A stretch of 64,000 bases of DNA from Haloechinothrix aidingensis (GCF_013450155.1 NZ_JACCKD010000001.1:682001-746000); one strand, 5' to 3'. Shown: positions 16,225 to 25,685, counted from the stretch's first letter. Translations and numbers: made by a program. The notes: generated by a model not told the origin, from the letters alone.

Positions 16225-17469
16225 GTGACCCTGCTCGGAACGCTCGCACTGGCCGCAGGCGCACTGATCGCCGGACTGCTGATCGGCTACGCGGCCACAC
16301 GGGCGCGCCAACGCCGGGGCGGCGGCAGCCGGACCGGACCCACGGTCGTCGACCTGCTGATGCGCCTTGTGCACAACTCGCACAACGGCATCGTGGTACT
16401 CGGCCCGAGCGGCGATACGGTGGTGCACAACCCGCGCGCGGCCGAGCTGGGGCTGGTGCGGAACAACCAGGCCGACCCCCGCGCCCGGCAGGCAGCGGGG
16501 CAGGTGGCGAGCTCCGAAGAACGGGTGGAGATCGATCTGTCCCCGCTCGAGGCACGCGGGCGGCAGCCGGAGGCCGTTGTCGGTGAGGTGGCATCGCTCG
16601 GTAACGGCTACACGGTGATCCAGGCGGTCGATCACTCCGAGGCCGTCCGGCTCGAGGCCACCCGGCGCGATTTCGTGGCCAACGTCAGCCACGAGCTCAA
16701 GACACCGGTCGGGGCGATGGCCCTGCTCGCGGAAACGCTGCTCGACGCCGCGGACGATCCCGACGAGGTGCGCCGTTTCGGTGAGAAGTTGCTGCACGAG
16801 TCCACCAGGCTGGGGGCGCTGGTAACCGAGCTAATCGCGCTGTCCCGCCTGCAGGGCGCCGAGAAGCTGCCCGAGCCGACCGCCGTGGAGGTCGACGCGG
16901 TCGTCAACGACGCGCTCAGCCGGGTGAGTCATGCCGCCGAGGCGGAGGAGAGCACCGTCAACACCGACGCCGACAGCGGTCTGGTGGTGCAGGGCGATCA
17001 CATGCTGCTCGTGACCGCACTGGCGAACCTGCTGACCAACGCCATCGCGTACTCGCCTGCCGGTAGCCCGGTGTCGATCTCGCGCAGGCGCGTGGACGAC
17101 ACCGTGGAGATCGGCGTGACCGACCGGGGGATCGGGATCGCGGAGGAGGACAAGCAGCGGGTGTTCGAGCGGTTCTACCGGGTCGACAAGGCCCGCTCCC
17201 GGATGACCGGCGGCACCGGCCTCGGCCTGGCCATCGTCAAGCACGTCGCTGCCAACCACGGTGGCGAGGTGCGGCTGTGGAGCCGCCCGGGCACCGGTTC
17301 CACGTTCACCCTGTGCCTGCCGGCAGGCCAGCAGGGGGAGGGTGCGGGCGAACACCCGGCGGCGCAGGAGGAAGACCAGGACACGATGGTCCAGCGCCGG
17401 TCCCAGCGAGGCGTGACCGGAGGGGACGGTCGTCCGAACGATACCGGGGAGTCCGGTTCGGATAGTTGA
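16225..17469 (+). CDS. senX3: Sensor histidine kinase SenX3
   Basis: 414-aa membrane kinase of the phosphate-responsive SenX3-RegX3 system. One N-terminal hydrophobic helix (about 2-22) is followed by a basic stretch and a PAS-like domain (about 45-135). The dimerisation/phosphoacceptor helix has H156 in NVSHELKTPVG, and the ATPase domain has an N box LANLLTNAIAYSP, G1 DRGIGI and G2 GGTGLGLAIVKH. The C-terminal 45 residues are low-complexity. GTG 16225 starts right at the hydrophobic helix. The regX3 gene follows after 19 nt without the repeats found between these genes in mycobacteria. Confidence 0.95.
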   Translation: MTLLGTLALAAGALIAGLLIGYAATRARQRRGGGSRTGPTVVDLLMRLVHNSHNGIVVLGPSGDTVVHNPRAAELGLVRNNQADPRARQAAGQVASSEERVEIDLSPLEARGRQPEAVVGEVASLGNGYTVIQAVDHSEAVRLEATRRDFVANVSHELKTPVGAMALLAETLLDAADDPDEVRRFGEKLLHESTRLGALVTELIALSRLQGAEKLPEPTAVEVDAVVNDALSRVSHAAEAEESTVNTDADSGLVVQGDHMLLVTALANLLTNAIAYSPAGSPVSISRRRVDDTVEIGVTDRGIGIAEEDKQRVFERFYRVDKARSRMTGGTGLGLAIVKHVAANHGGEVRLWSRPGTGSTFTLCLPAGQQGEGAGEHPAAQEEDQDTMVQRRSQRGVTGGDGRPNDTGESGSDS

Positions 17470-17488
17470 CAAGGCTTGGAGGAGCCGC

Positions 17489-18175
17489 GTGACAAGGGTA
17501 CTGATCGTCGAAGACGAGGAGTCCTTCGCCGAACCGCTGGCGTTCATGTTGCGGAAGGAAGGTTTCACCGCGGCCGTGGCGACGGAAGGCAAGCAGGCGC
17601 TGGACGAGTTCGACCGCAACGGCGCGGATATCGTGCTGCTCGACCTGATGCTGCCCGGGATGAGCGGCACGGACGTGTGCAAGCAGCTGCGGCAGCGTGC
17701 AGCCGTACCGGTGATCATGGTGACGGCGCGGGACAGCGAGATCGACAAGGTGGTCGGGCTGGAGATCGGCGCGGACGACTACGTGACCAAGCCGTACTCC
17801 GCGCGTGAGCTGATCGCGCGTGTGCGAGCCGTGTTGCGGCGGAGGAGCGACCCGGCTCCGGAGGGCGAGGAGCAGCCGGTGCTCGCCGCGGGGCCGGTAC
17901 GGATGGATGTGGAGCGGCACGTGGTCACCGTGGACGGCGCCGAAGCCACCTTGCCGCTCAAGGAGTTCGACCTGCTCGAGTACTTGCTGCGCAATGTGGG
18001 CAAGGTGCTCACCCGGGCACAGCTGATCGACAGGGTGTGGGGAGCCGACTACGTCGGCGACACCAAGACCCTTGACGTGCACATCAAGCGCCTGCGCGCG
18101 AAGATCGAGAACGACCCCGCCGCACCGCAGTATCTCGTGACGGTGCGGGGCCTCGGGTACAAGTTCGAGACGTAA
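17489..18175 (+). CDS. regX3: Response regulator RegX3
   Basis: 228-aa OmpR/PhoB-type regulator. The receiver has acidic residues E8/D9/E10, phosphoacceptor D52, T79 and K101; the C-terminal winged helix (about 130-228) ends in VTVRGLGYKFET, the PhoB wing. It is expected to activate phosphate-scavenging genes when phosphorylated by SenX3. GTG 17489 has GGAGGAG about 8 nt upstream. It forms a two-gene operon with senX3 and precedes the Ppx/GppA gene, a fitting partner in phosphate and (p)ppGpp metabolism. Confidence 0.95.
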   Translation: MTRVLIVEDEESFAEPLAFMLRKEGFTAAVATEGKQALDEFDRNGADIVLLDLMLPGMSGTDVCKQLRQRAAVPVIMVTARDSEIDKVVGLEIGADDYVTKPYSARELIARVRAVLRRRSDPAPEGEEQPVLAAGPVRMDVERHVVTVDGAEATLPLKEFDLLEYLLRNVGKVLTRAQLIDRVWGADYVGDTKTLDVHIKRLRAKIENDPAAPQYLVTVRGLGYKFET

Positions 18176-18341
18176 CGGGCACCGCGCCGGAGGCCGGGTA
18201 CGCCGAGACGAACCGCGTGAGTCGTATAACCAGCGCATTTCGGCCGATCGTGCGGCGCGTGGGACCGCCCGGCGCCGCACGGACGTGTCTCGTCTCTCGA
18301 TACTGCACAGCGAGACGGCAAAGCGGGTACCGTAAGCGACT

Positions 18342-19325
18342 GTGCGACTCGGAGTGCTTGACGTGGGATCCAACACAACGCACCTGCTTGTGGTGGACGC
18401 GTACCGCGGCGGGCACCCGACGCCGATGCACAAGGAGAAGACGTCCCTGAGGCTGGCGGAACGGCTGACCCCTTCGGGGGATCTCAGTGACGTCGGCACC
18501 GAGGATCTGATCCGTGCTGTGCAGGCGGCGAAGGACTCCGCGGCGCGGCTGCAGTGCGAGGAGATGCTCGCGTTCGCGACCTCGGCGATGCGGGAGGCCG
18601 GTAACGCGAGCGACGTGCTGCGCACCGTCGCCGAGCACACCGGGGTGGAGCTCCACGTGCTCTCCGGCGACGAGGAAGCACGGCTCACCTTCCTGGCCGC
18701 TCGCCGATGGTTCGGCTGGTCGGCGGGGCGGTTGCTGGTAATCGACATCGGCGGTGGCTCTCTCGAACTCGCCATGGGGATCGACGAGGCCCCCGACATG
18801 GCCGAGTCCTTCCCCCTCGGCGCCGGCCGTGTCACGCGGACGCGCTTCTCCCACGACCCGCCGACACGGTCCGAGGTGGTCGACACCGCGGCGTGGCTCG
18901 AGCACGAGCTGTCCGAGCTGCCAAGGGAGCTGGAGATGTTCGGCAGCCCCGATCGGGTCGTGGCCACCTCGAAGACGTTTCGCTCGCTCGCGCGGCTCAC
19001 CGGCGCGGCTCCGTCCTCCGCGGGCCCGCGCGTGCGGAGGACGTTGACCGATACGGGACTGCGCCAGCTGCTGTCGTTCATCACCCGGATGACCGCGGCC
19101 GACCTCGCCGAGCTCGAGGGAGTCACGGCGAGCCGGGCTCACCAGCTGGTGGGCGGCGCACTGGTCGCGCAGGCGTCGATGCGGGCGCTGTCCTGCTCTG
19201 AGGTGGAGATTTGTCCGTGGGCGTTGCGGGAGGGAGTCATCCTGCGCCGCCTGGATCATACGAACGGCGACAATCACGTCGAGCCGCTGACACGGGCTCG
19301 GCGCGGGATTGAGATCCTGTCCTGA
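18342..19325 (+). CDS. Ppx/GppA family phosphatase (exopolyphosphatase-like)
   Basis: 327 aa, actin-like ATPase fold. The first phosphate loop DVGSNTTHLLVVDA starts at residue 7 and the second, DIGGGSLELAMG, is near 138. It lacks the extra C-terminal domains of long Ppx proteins, as do the mycobacterial Rv0496 proteins, which hydrolyse short polyphosphate. Substrate may be polyphosphate or pppGpp. GTG 18342 is preceded by weakly purine-rich sequence. It follows regX3 after 166 bp. Confidence 0.9.
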   Translation: MRLGVLDVGSNTTHLLVVDAYRGGHPTPMHKEKTSLRLAERLTPSGDLSDVGTEDLIRAVQAAKDSAARLQCEEMLAFATSAMREAGNASDVLRTVAEHTGVELHVLSGDEEARLTFLAARRWFGWSAGRLLVIDIGGGSLELAMGIDEAPDMAESFPLGAGRVTRTRFSHDPPTRSEVVDTAAWLEHELSELPRELEMFGSPDRVVATSKTFRSLARLTGAAPSSAGPRVRRTLTDTGLRQLLSFITRMTAADLAELEGVTASRAHQLVGGALVAQASMRALSCSEVEICPWALREGVILRRLDHTNGDNHVEPLTRARRGIEILS

Positions 19326-19373
19326 GGGGCAGGGCCGATGTGAACTGGACTTGGTTGGCCGAGCTCGGGCACG

Positions 19374-20699
19374 GTGACAGAGATGAGCCGAAATCGTGAT
19401 AGTCAACAGTCTCAGCGCACGGTAGCTGAGCTGCTGGCACAGCACGGCGGTAGCGTGGAGAGTGGTTCGCGCCGCCGTCATCGCCGTCGTGCGGACGACG
19501 ACGGCGATGACGGCGCGCCCGCCGAGGCCGATATCGCGACGACGGCGCCACAGGCGATCATCGAGCGGATCCGTTCCGAGACCGGTGACACCGGAGGGGA
19601 AGACCGTAACGGGCACCCGCACCCCACGCCGCGGCACGAGTCGGCGAACGGGTCGAGCGCCCCCCCTCCGCCCGCGGGCGGTACCGCACCCCCCGAAGGG
19701 GGCAGGCACGGGACGATCGACTCCCGGCCGAACCACGTCGAACCCGCCGAGCCGCGGCACGCGGGGCAACCGCAGCACCCCCCGCGACCGGCACAGGCAC
19801 CGCGATCGGCGGATGCCTCGCACCCCCCTGCGACGTCACAGTTCCCGGCGGGGCCTGCGGCTCCCTCCCCGCCGCCTCCCAGGCAGGCACACCCCGGCTC
19901 GGGCTACTCGCAGTCGGTCCAGCAGCATCGCAGGCAACTGGACGGCGGAACGGCAGGCGCGGATGCCGAGCCGCGCCGCGGTCAGCACCCCGCGCAGGGC
20001 GAGGATCTCGCGCAGGCGTGGGGCGAGGACGCGTACCCGGACCCGTGGCAGGCCGCGACGACCGTGCGTACCGGGCCATCGCGCGAGGCCGATACCGACG
20101 AGTTCGCCCCGGTATCCGGCGAGGATCCCGGCAGGCAGCCGGGCGTCGGCCCGCAGGACGGCCTCGCCCCGGCAGTCTCCGGCGGCGACATCGCCGACCA
20201 GGATGCCGGTGAGCTGCCCGCGCACGAGGACGACGTGCACCAGGCGGGAATCGCAGTCGAGGAACCGGACGTCGACGTCGACGCACCCGCCTACGCCCCC
20301 GACGACGACGGAACCGGCGTGGCGAGCGACGGCTGGTTCGCGGACGCCGACCTGCGCGGTGCGGACCGTTATGCCGACGACAGCGAGTACGCCGACGCGT
20401 ATCCCGACGAGTACGACGACGAGTTCGAGGAGCGCTCGCCGGTCAAGCAGTGGCTCGTCATGGCCGGTCAGCTCGTGCTCGGCGTGCTCGGCGGAGCCGT
20501 CGTGTGGTTGTCGTTCAACTGGCTGTGGATGCGGACCCCGGCCGCCGCTCTGATAGCCGCGCTCGCGGTGATCGTCGGCCTCGTGTGGCTGGTGCGTAAG
20601 ATTCGTCGGGCAGAGGATATGCAGACCACCGTGCTCGCGGTGCTGGTTGGACTCATGGTGACCGTGTCCCCCGCCGCGATGCTGTTGCTTTCCCGATAG
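19374..20699 (+). CDS. Conserved membrane protein (Rv0497-like)
   Basis: 441 aa. The N-terminus carries the conserved TVAELLAQHGG, followed by a very basic SRRRHRRR patch, then about 300 residues rich in Pro, Gly, Asp and Glu that look disordered. Three hydrophobic helices close the protein (about 370-440: WLVMAGQLVLGVLGGAVVWL, AAALIAALAVIVGLVWLV, TTVLAVLVGLMVTVSPAAMLLL). So a long cytoplasmic tail precedes a membrane domain. The position between ppx and the sugar-phosphate isomerase is conserved in mycobacteria. Function unknown. GTG 19374 or ATG 19383 may be the start. Confidence 0.82.
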   Translation: MTEMSRNRDSQQSQRTVAELLAQHGGSVESGSRRRHRRRADDDGDDGAPAEADIATTAPQAIIERIRSETGDTGGEDRNGHPHPTPRHESANGSSAPPPPAGGTAPPEGGRHGTIDSRPNHVEPAEPRHAGQPQHPPRPAQAPRSADASHPPATSQFPAGPAAPSPPPPRQAHPGSGYSQSVQQHRRQLDGGTAGADAEPRRGQHPAQGEDLAQAWGEDAYPDPWQAATTVRTGPSREADTDEFAPVSGEDPGRQPGVGPQDGLAPAVSGGDIADQDAGELPAHEDDVHQAGIAVEEPDVDVDAPAYAPDDDGTGVASDGWFADADLRGADRYADDSEYADAYPDEYDDEFEERSPVKQWLVMAGQLVLGVLGGAVVWLSFNWLWMRTPAAALIAALAVIVGLVWLVRKIRRAEDMQTTVLAVLVGLMVTVSPAAMLLLSR

Positions 20700-20708
20700 G
20701 ACCGTTGG

Positions 20709-21593
20709 GTGAACCACGCTGAGAACGTCGGTGATAGTGCAGGTCGTGCTGGACATCACGAAGCGGGCAGGTATGCCGGTTCCGCTGCCGCCGGGGGCGG
20801 TGCCGGGCACATACCGGTAGGGCTGTCCACCGCGTCGGTGTGGCCGTCGCGCGCGAACACCGCGTTCGAACTGGCCGCCGATATCGGCTACGACGGGGTC
20901 GAGGTGATGGTCTGGCCCGACCCGATCAGCCAGGATGTCTCCGCGCTGAAGTGGCTGTCCCAGAGCACCGGCGTGCCCGTGCTGTCCGTCCATTCGCCGT
21001 CCCTGCTCATCACGCAGCGCATCTGGTCACCCGACCCGGAGGAGCGGCTGCGCAGGACGGTCGACGCCGCGCTGGAGCTCGGGGCGCGCACGGTAGTGGT
21101 GCATCCGCCCTTTCGCTGGCAGCGCCGTTACGCCGATGCCTTCCCTGAGCTGGTCGCCGAGCTCGAGGAGTCCAGCGGCGTCGAGGTCGCCGTCGAGAAC
21201 ATGTTCAAGGTTCGGCCTCCGGGGGGTAAGGATCGGCGGGTGTCGGCGTTCCGCCCCTCGGTCGACCCCACTGATGTGGGCCATGCGCACTACACGCTGG
21301 ACCTGTCGCACACGGCCGCGGCCGGTATGGATGCTTTCGCGCTGGCCGACCGGATGGGTACCGGGTTGACCCACCTGCACCTCGCCGACGGCACCGGGCA
21401 GCCCAAGGACGAGCACTTGATGCCGGGTCGCGGGTCGCAACCGTGCGCGGAGATGCTGGAGAAGCTGGCGGCTACCGGCTTCGACGGTCAGGTGGTGATC
21501 GAGCTGAACACGCGCGCGGCCCGGAGCCAGGCGCGCCGTGTGAGCGAGCTGACCGAGGCGCTCCTGTTCGCCAGGCTGTACCTCGGCCAGTAG
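20709..21593 (+). CDS. Sugar phosphate isomerase/epimerase (TIM barrel, Rv0498-like)
   Basis: 294 aa of the AP endonuclease 2-like TIM-barrel family. After a low-complexity N-terminal 35 residues, barrel strands are seen at GLSTASVWP, YDGVEVMVWP, VPVLSVHSPS and RTVVVHPPF; metal-site residues are likely E in VAVENMF, D/H in TLDLSHTAAAG, H in THLHLADG, and E in VVIELNTRA. It is probably a metal-dependent isomerase with unknown sugar substrate. The GTG start lies 9 nt after the previous stop, suggesting one operon. Confidence 0.88.
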   Translation: MNHAENVGDSAGRAGHHEAGRYAGSAAAGGGAGHIPVGLSTASVWPSRANTAFELAADIGYDGVEVMVWPDPISQDVSALKWLSQSTGVPVLSVHSPSLLITQRIWSPDPEERLRRTVDAALELGARTVVVHPPFRWQRRYADAFPELVAELEESSGVEVAVENMFKVRPPGGKDRRVSAFRPSVDPTDVGHAHYTLDLSHTAAAGMDAFALADRMGTGLTHLHLADGTGQPKDEHLMPGRGSQPCAEMLEKLAATGFDGQVVIELNTRAARSQARRVSELTEALLFARLYLGQ

Positions 21594-21781
21594 CCGGGCT
21601 GCCTCCGGGGCACTCGCGGCTCGGTGGTCACCGGAACTCAAGCAGGACTGACACGAACCGTGTGTTGCCATGTTCGAGCTGCCACGTAGGGTTCCCCCGT
21701 GTCCCTGCTGACCTCACGTGCCACCGCTGGTGTGGTGAACCCGCCGAGAACACCACGTGACGACGAACGGGGCTGTACCAC

Positions 21782-22633
21782 ATGACGACCGCAGATACCC
21801 CGGTAGCGTTCGCCGAGGCGTGCCACCCGCGCTCGCTGGGTGACGGCACATTCACCGCGACCCTGCGGTCCGAGTGGTCCATCGGAGGGCATCCGCACGG
21901 GGGCTTCATCATGGCCCTGCTCGCCAGGACGGCAACGTCCGTGCTGTCGGGACACACCGAGCTGGGCGGTGATCCGCTCGCCGTCAGCGCCGAGTTCCTG
22001 CGCGCAACCGAGCTCGGGCCGGTACTGCTGCGTACCGAGCTGCGCAAGGCGGGACGCCGGACCACCGTGGTGGGAGTGCGCCTCGAGCAGCGAGGGCGCA
22101 GCTGTGTCGAGGCGCACGTGCTGCTGGGGCGGTTGCCCGAGCAGCGCGCGACCTCGGCGGAGCTACCCGTCCTCGCTGCCGAGCCCCCTGCGAACGCGAT
22201 CACGCTGGCCGACCACCTCGGCGATGGCGTGTTCCGGCTCGCTCAGGATTGCGAGGTGCGCATCGACGCCAGCACGGCGGGGTTCTTGACGGGCAAGAAG
22301 GGGCGCCCGGCCGGGACCGCTGACCCGAGCTCATCGCTGCGCATGCGGCTGTGGGCGCGGCCGCGCAGCGCGGACGTGGACGTGTACTTCGCGCTGCTCG
22401 CAGGCGACATCAACCCGCCGGTCCCGTTCAACCTGGGCCGCAAGGGGTGGTCACCGACCGTGCAGATGACTTCCTACCTGCGCACCACACCCGCGCCGGG
22501 ATGGATGCGGATCCAGGTGGACTGCGAGGCGGTGTACGGCAACTGGTTCGACTCCAGCGCCACCGTGCTGGACTCGGCAGGGCAGCTGATCTGCCAGTCG
22601 CGGCAGCTGGCCATCACCCCCGGTCCGGCGTAG
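21782..22633 (+). CDS. Acyl-CoA thioesterase, double hot-dog fold (Rv0499-like)
   Basis: 283 aa. Two hot-dog halves are visible; the first carries GGHPHGGFIMALLARTA (about 35-51) leading into the central helix, the second PVPFNLGRKGWSPTVQMTSYLR. This matches TesB-like or phenylacetic-type thioesterases in actinobacteria. It would hydrolyse acyl-CoA in the cytoplasm; chain length cannot be told. A 188-bp gap separates it from the isomerase, so it may have its own promoter. Confidence 0.85.
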   Translation: MTTADTPVAFAEACHPRSLGDGTFTATLRSEWSIGGHPHGGFIMALLARTATSVLSGHTELGGDPLAVSAEFLRATELGPVLLRTELRKAGRRTTVVGVRLEQRGRSCVEAHVLLGRLPEQRATSAELPVLAAEPPANAITLADHLGDGVFRLAQDCEVRIDASTAGFLTGKKGRPAGTADPSSSLRMRLWARPRSADVDVYFALLAGDINPPVPFNLGRKGWSPTVQMTSYLRTTPAPGWMRIQVDCEAVYGNWFDSSATVLDSAGQLICQSRQLAITPGPA

Positions 22634-22754
22634 CCGCGGAACGGGCCGGGCGGGCCGTGACGTGCCCGGTGACCGCGCCGCTGTGTGCAGCCCGGCCTCG
22701 CCCACAGCCGACCGTCCTACGCGGCTGCCGTACCGGCTCTGGCAGGCTTAGGGC

Positions 22755-23618
22755 ATGACCGACCGCGACTCCGTGCCCGAGGCCGATACATCCCCCGCAC
22801 CGGCGAACCCCGTCGTCGCTGTGCTGGGAGCAGGCAAGATCGGCGAGGCGTTGATGTCCGGACTGCTGCACAGCGGGTACCGGCCCGAGGAGCTGCTGTT
22901 CACGGAACGCCACCCGGAACGGGCGGCCGAGCTGACCGAGCGGCTCGCCGCGCGGCACGTCGAGCTCGACGAGGCCGCCGCCACGGCGGACGTTCTCGTG
23001 GTCGCGGTCAAGCCGCAGGACATCGACCCGCTGCTGGAGAGGCTGGCCGGCCTCATCGACGGCCGGACACTGCTGGTGTCGCTGTGCGCGGGGTTGCCGA
23101 CCGCGTTGTTCGAGCGTCGCCTGGGTGGTGCGTGCCCGGTCGTGCGGGTCATGCCGAACACCCCGATGGTCATCGGCGAGGCGATGTGCGCGATCTCGCC
23201 GGGCAGCCACGCGACGGACGCGCACGTGAAGCTCGTCGAGCAGTTACTCTCCAGCGTCGGCGAGGTGGTCTCGATCCCCGAGGAGAAGCAGGACGCGGTG
23301 ACGGCCCTGTCCGGATCGGGCCCCGCCTACGTATTCTTCCTGGTCGAGGCCATGATTGACGCCGGTATCCTGCTGGGGCTGCCACGCAACGTGGCAGAGA
23401 AGCTGATCATCCAGTCCACCTACGGGGCGACGAAGATGCTCGCCGAGACCGGAGAGCACCCGGTCACCCTGCGGGAGGCTGTCACGTCACCGGGCGGTAC
23501 GACGATCAACGCGATCCGGGAGCTGGAGAACCACGGAGTGCGTGCCGCGTTCCTGTCGGCGATCGAGGCCGCGCGGGACCGCTCGGTGGAACTGGGCAAA
23601 GCTCATGAAGATTCCTGA
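22755..23618 (+). CDS. proC: Pyrroline-5-carboxylate reductase
   Basis: 287 aa, last step of proline synthesis. An N-terminal Rossmann fold with VLGAGKIGEALMSGLL (about 23-38), the VVAVKPQDI strand, and the C-terminal helical signature ALSGSGPAYVFFLVEAMIDAG and TSPGGTTINAI are all present. ATG 22755 gives about 18 extra N-terminal residues compared with E. coli ProC. It is the last gene before a 316-bp gap. Confidence 0.96.
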   Translation: MTDRDSVPEADTSPAPANPVVAVLGAGKIGEALMSGLLHSGYRPEELLFTERHPERAAELTERLAARHVELDEAAATADVLVVAVKPQDIDPLLERLAGLIDGRTLLVSLCAGLPTALFERRLGGACPVVRVMPNTPMVIGEAMCAISPGSHATDAHVKLVEQLLSSVGEVVSIPEEKQDAVTALSGSGPAYVFFLVEAMIDAGILLGLPRNVAEKLIIQSTYGATKMLAETGEHPVTLREAVTSPGGTTINAIRELENHGVRAAFLSAIEAARDRSVELGKAHEDS

Positions 23619-23934
23619 GCACGCATAACGCGCTGCCGTACCGATACGGAGTCGAGTCACCCACAGGCACCCACAACACCGCCTCGGGTAAGGCTCATTA
23701 ACACGAATGGCTGCGTCTGTTCGGTACCGACACGCCTACGATGGTTGCAACTTGGTCGCAGGTGTCGCATGAGCCTCGCCTGTACCGCTAGGCTCGGGGA
23801 TGAGGATGCTGGCCGTGGACGGACACGGCAGGTGTGCCCGCGGGGCGGCTGGTGGCCGGACAGGTGAGCAGGACCCGTTGAGAATGGTGTCAATGTCGTC
23901 AGCGGTGTAGCTGGCGCGAAGGGCACGGTGACGT
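23619..23934. other. 316-bp intergenic region, no gene seen
   Basis: It separates proC from the excisionase-like regulator. I see no ORF with family features, no clear hairpin and no RNA gene. It probably holds the regulator's promoter. Confidence 0.5.
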
Positions 23935-24147
23935 ATGCCGCCGAAGAAGGATGACTCGCCCTCGCACAAGCAGGTGCAATTCCTGACGGTGGCCGAGGTC
24001 GCGACGCTGATGCGGGTGTCGAAGATGACCGTGTACCGCCTCGTGCACTCCGGCGAGCTGCCGGCGGTCCGGGTCGGTAAGTCTTTCCGGGTGCCGGAGA
24101 AGTCCGTGCACGACTACCTCGAGGGCGCCTACTTCGACGCCGGGTGA
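23935..24147 (+). CDS. Excisionase-like helix-turn-helix protein (Rv0500A-like)
   Basis: 70 aa. One MerR-type winged helix: FLTVAEVATLMRVSKMTVYRLVHSGELPAVRVGKSFRVPEKSVHDYL. This is the AlpA/Xis/BldC-like family. Despite the family name it sits in a conserved chromosomal place between proC and the small ribosomal protein gene, with no integrase or attachment site nearby, so it is a resident DNA-binding protein rather than a phage excisionase. Targets unknown. Confidence 0.9.
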   Translation: MPPKKDDSPSHKQVQFLTVAEVATLMRVSKMTVYRLVHSGELPAVRVGKSFRVPEKSVHDYLEGAYFDAG

Positions 24148-24303
24148 CGACGGGTGGCGCGGCTGGACGCCGTCCGCGCGCGAGGCAGCACGACGCAGGA
24201 GGCGTGGTGAGCCCGCGCGGCCGTGGGCGCCACGCGCGGACCCCGGGCACGCGAGGTGGCTGACCCGGCCCGTGCCGGTACCGGCGATCGTGAGGTGACG
24301 TCC

Positions 24304-24402
24304 GTGGGCTCGGTGGTCAAGAAGCGCCGTAAGCGCATGTCGAAGAAGAAGCATCGCAAGCTGTTGCGCCGCACCCGGATGCAACGACGGCAGGGGAAGT
24401 AG
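24304..24402 (+). CDS. Small ribosomal subunit protein bS22 (mS38/AURKAIP1-type)
   Basis: 32 aa, starting [17 protein letters not shown] and ending [11 protein letters not shown], almost entirely Lys/Arg. This matches my memory of the mycobacterial 33-residue ribosomal protein bS22 (Rv0500B), related to mitochondrial mS38. In ribosome structures it lies in the small subunit near the decoding site. GTG 24304 has GAGGTG 8 nt upstream. It follows the excisionase-like gene by 156 bp, the same neighbour order as in mycobacteria. It is short enough to be missed by routine gene calling. Confidence 0.88.
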   Translation: MGSVVKKRRKRMSKKKHRKLLRRTRMQRRQGK

Positions 24403-24623
24403 ACGCGGGGCCGCCGGCGCACGCGCCGGAGCACGCGTCGGGGCCGCGCGGGCCCGCCGGTCGTCGAGCTTGTTACCACCAGGTGAACGCCCGTCCATAT
24501 GACTATCTACCGGCGTGCCGGCCGCGATAGTATCGCCACCACGAAGCGTGTGACCGTCTTGGCCGGGACGATCGACCGCGCTGCGGTACACACGCAGATT
24601 GAATGTATCCACGAGGGGTATCG

Positions 24624-25685
24624 ATGCCGTCGAACGTAGTGCTTGTGACCGGCGTCGGGGGCGAGCTGGGCGGGAAGCTTCTCGCGCGGCTGGGTTCCAA
24701 CGAGCAGCTGGAGCGAGTGATCGGTGTCGATACCGTGCCACCGTCCCAGTGGTTGGTCGACCGTATGGGCCGGGCGGAGTTCGTGCGGGCCGATATTCGT
24801 AACCCCCTCATCGAACGGATCATCGCCGACGCAGGCGTGGACACCGTGGTGCACGCCTCGATGACGGCGCACCCGGCGGGGCCCGCGCCGCGGGTGGCGG
24901 TCAAGGACACCAACATCATCGGGACGATGCGGCTGTTCGCCGCGTGCCAGCGTTCGCCGCGGGTGCGCAAGCTCGTGGTCAAGTCGACCGCTGCGGTGTA
25001 CGGAGCGGGACCACGGTCGCAGGCGGTGTTCACCGAGGACTCCCCGCTCAAACCGGCATCCTCCCGCGGTTACGTCTCCGACGCGATCGATATGGAGGGC
25101 TATATCCGGGGGTTGCGGCGCAGGCGACCGGATCTGACCGTGACGACGGCCCGTTTCGCCAACCTGATGGGGCCTGCCGTGGACACGGTGCTGACCAGGT
25201 ACTTCGCGCTGCCTGTCGTGCCGACGATCTTCGGTTACGACGCGCGCATGCAGTTCGTGCACTCCGCGGACGCGCTGGCCGTGCTGGAGCAGGCCACGAT
25301 GCGCGACATTCCCGGAACGTTCAACGTGGCCGCCGACGGCGTCATCATGCTGTCACAGGCGATCAGGCTCGCCGGACGCGTGGAGCTGCCGGTTCCGAGC
25401 TCGGCGCTACCGACGATCGCCCCGGTCCTGCGCGGTGCGAAGCTCGTCGACTTCTCACCCGACCAGATCCAGCTACTCACCTACGGCCGCGTGGTCGACA
25501 CGACAAGGCTCGAGCAGGAGTTCGGCTACGCGCCGCGGTGGACGACTCGCGAGGCGTTCGACGACTACGTTCGAGGCAGGGCCCTTGGCCCGGTCGTGGA
25601 CAGGGAGTCGTTGGCGACCCTGGCTGGGAAGGTCGCGACATCGGCCGTGTCGGGCCAGGCATCCGGACGAGCACAGCCCTGGTGA
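24624..25685 (+). CDS. NAD-dependent epimerase/dehydratase, GalE2-like
   Basis: 353-aa extended short-chain dehydrogenase fold. The dinucleotide motif is VTGVGGELGGKL (8-19), an acidic residue follows in GVDTVPP, and STAAVYG supplies the catalytic Ser region. At the place of the usual YxxxK the sequence reads RGYVSDAIDMEGY, so the lysine is absent; mycobacterial Rv0501 shows, as I recall, the same loss. It may therefore bind rather than epimerise a nucleotide sugar. ATG 24624 follows GAGGGG. It is 51 nt upstream of the acyltransferase and probably co-transcribed. Confidence 0.85.
   Translation: MPSNVVLVTGVGGELGGKLLARLGSNEQLERVIGVDTVPPSQWLVDRMGRAEFVRADIRNPLIERIIADAGVDTVVHASMTAHPAGPAPRVAVKDTNIIGTMRLFAACQRSPRVRKLVVKSTAAVYGAGPRSQAVFTEDSPLKPASSRGYVSDAIDMEGYIRGLRRRRPDLTVTTARFANLMGPAVDTVLTRYFALPVVPTIFGYDARMQFVHSADALAVLEQATMRDIPGTFNVAADGVIMLSQAIRLAGRVELPVPSSALPTIAPVLRGAKLVDFSPDQIQLLTYGRVVDTTRLEQEFGYAPRWTTREAFDDYVRGRALGPVVDRESLATLAGKVATSAVSGQASGRAQPW

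Noticed and set aside
16368-16390. TTGTG...CACAA string as a second Rex operator
   Set aside because: It lies within the senX3 coding region and the spacer is 9 instead of 8 nt.
23935-24147. Excisionase-like gene as a sign of an integrated element
   Set aside because: No integrase, attachment repeat, tRNA or composition change nearby, and the gene is conserved in place in mycobacteria.
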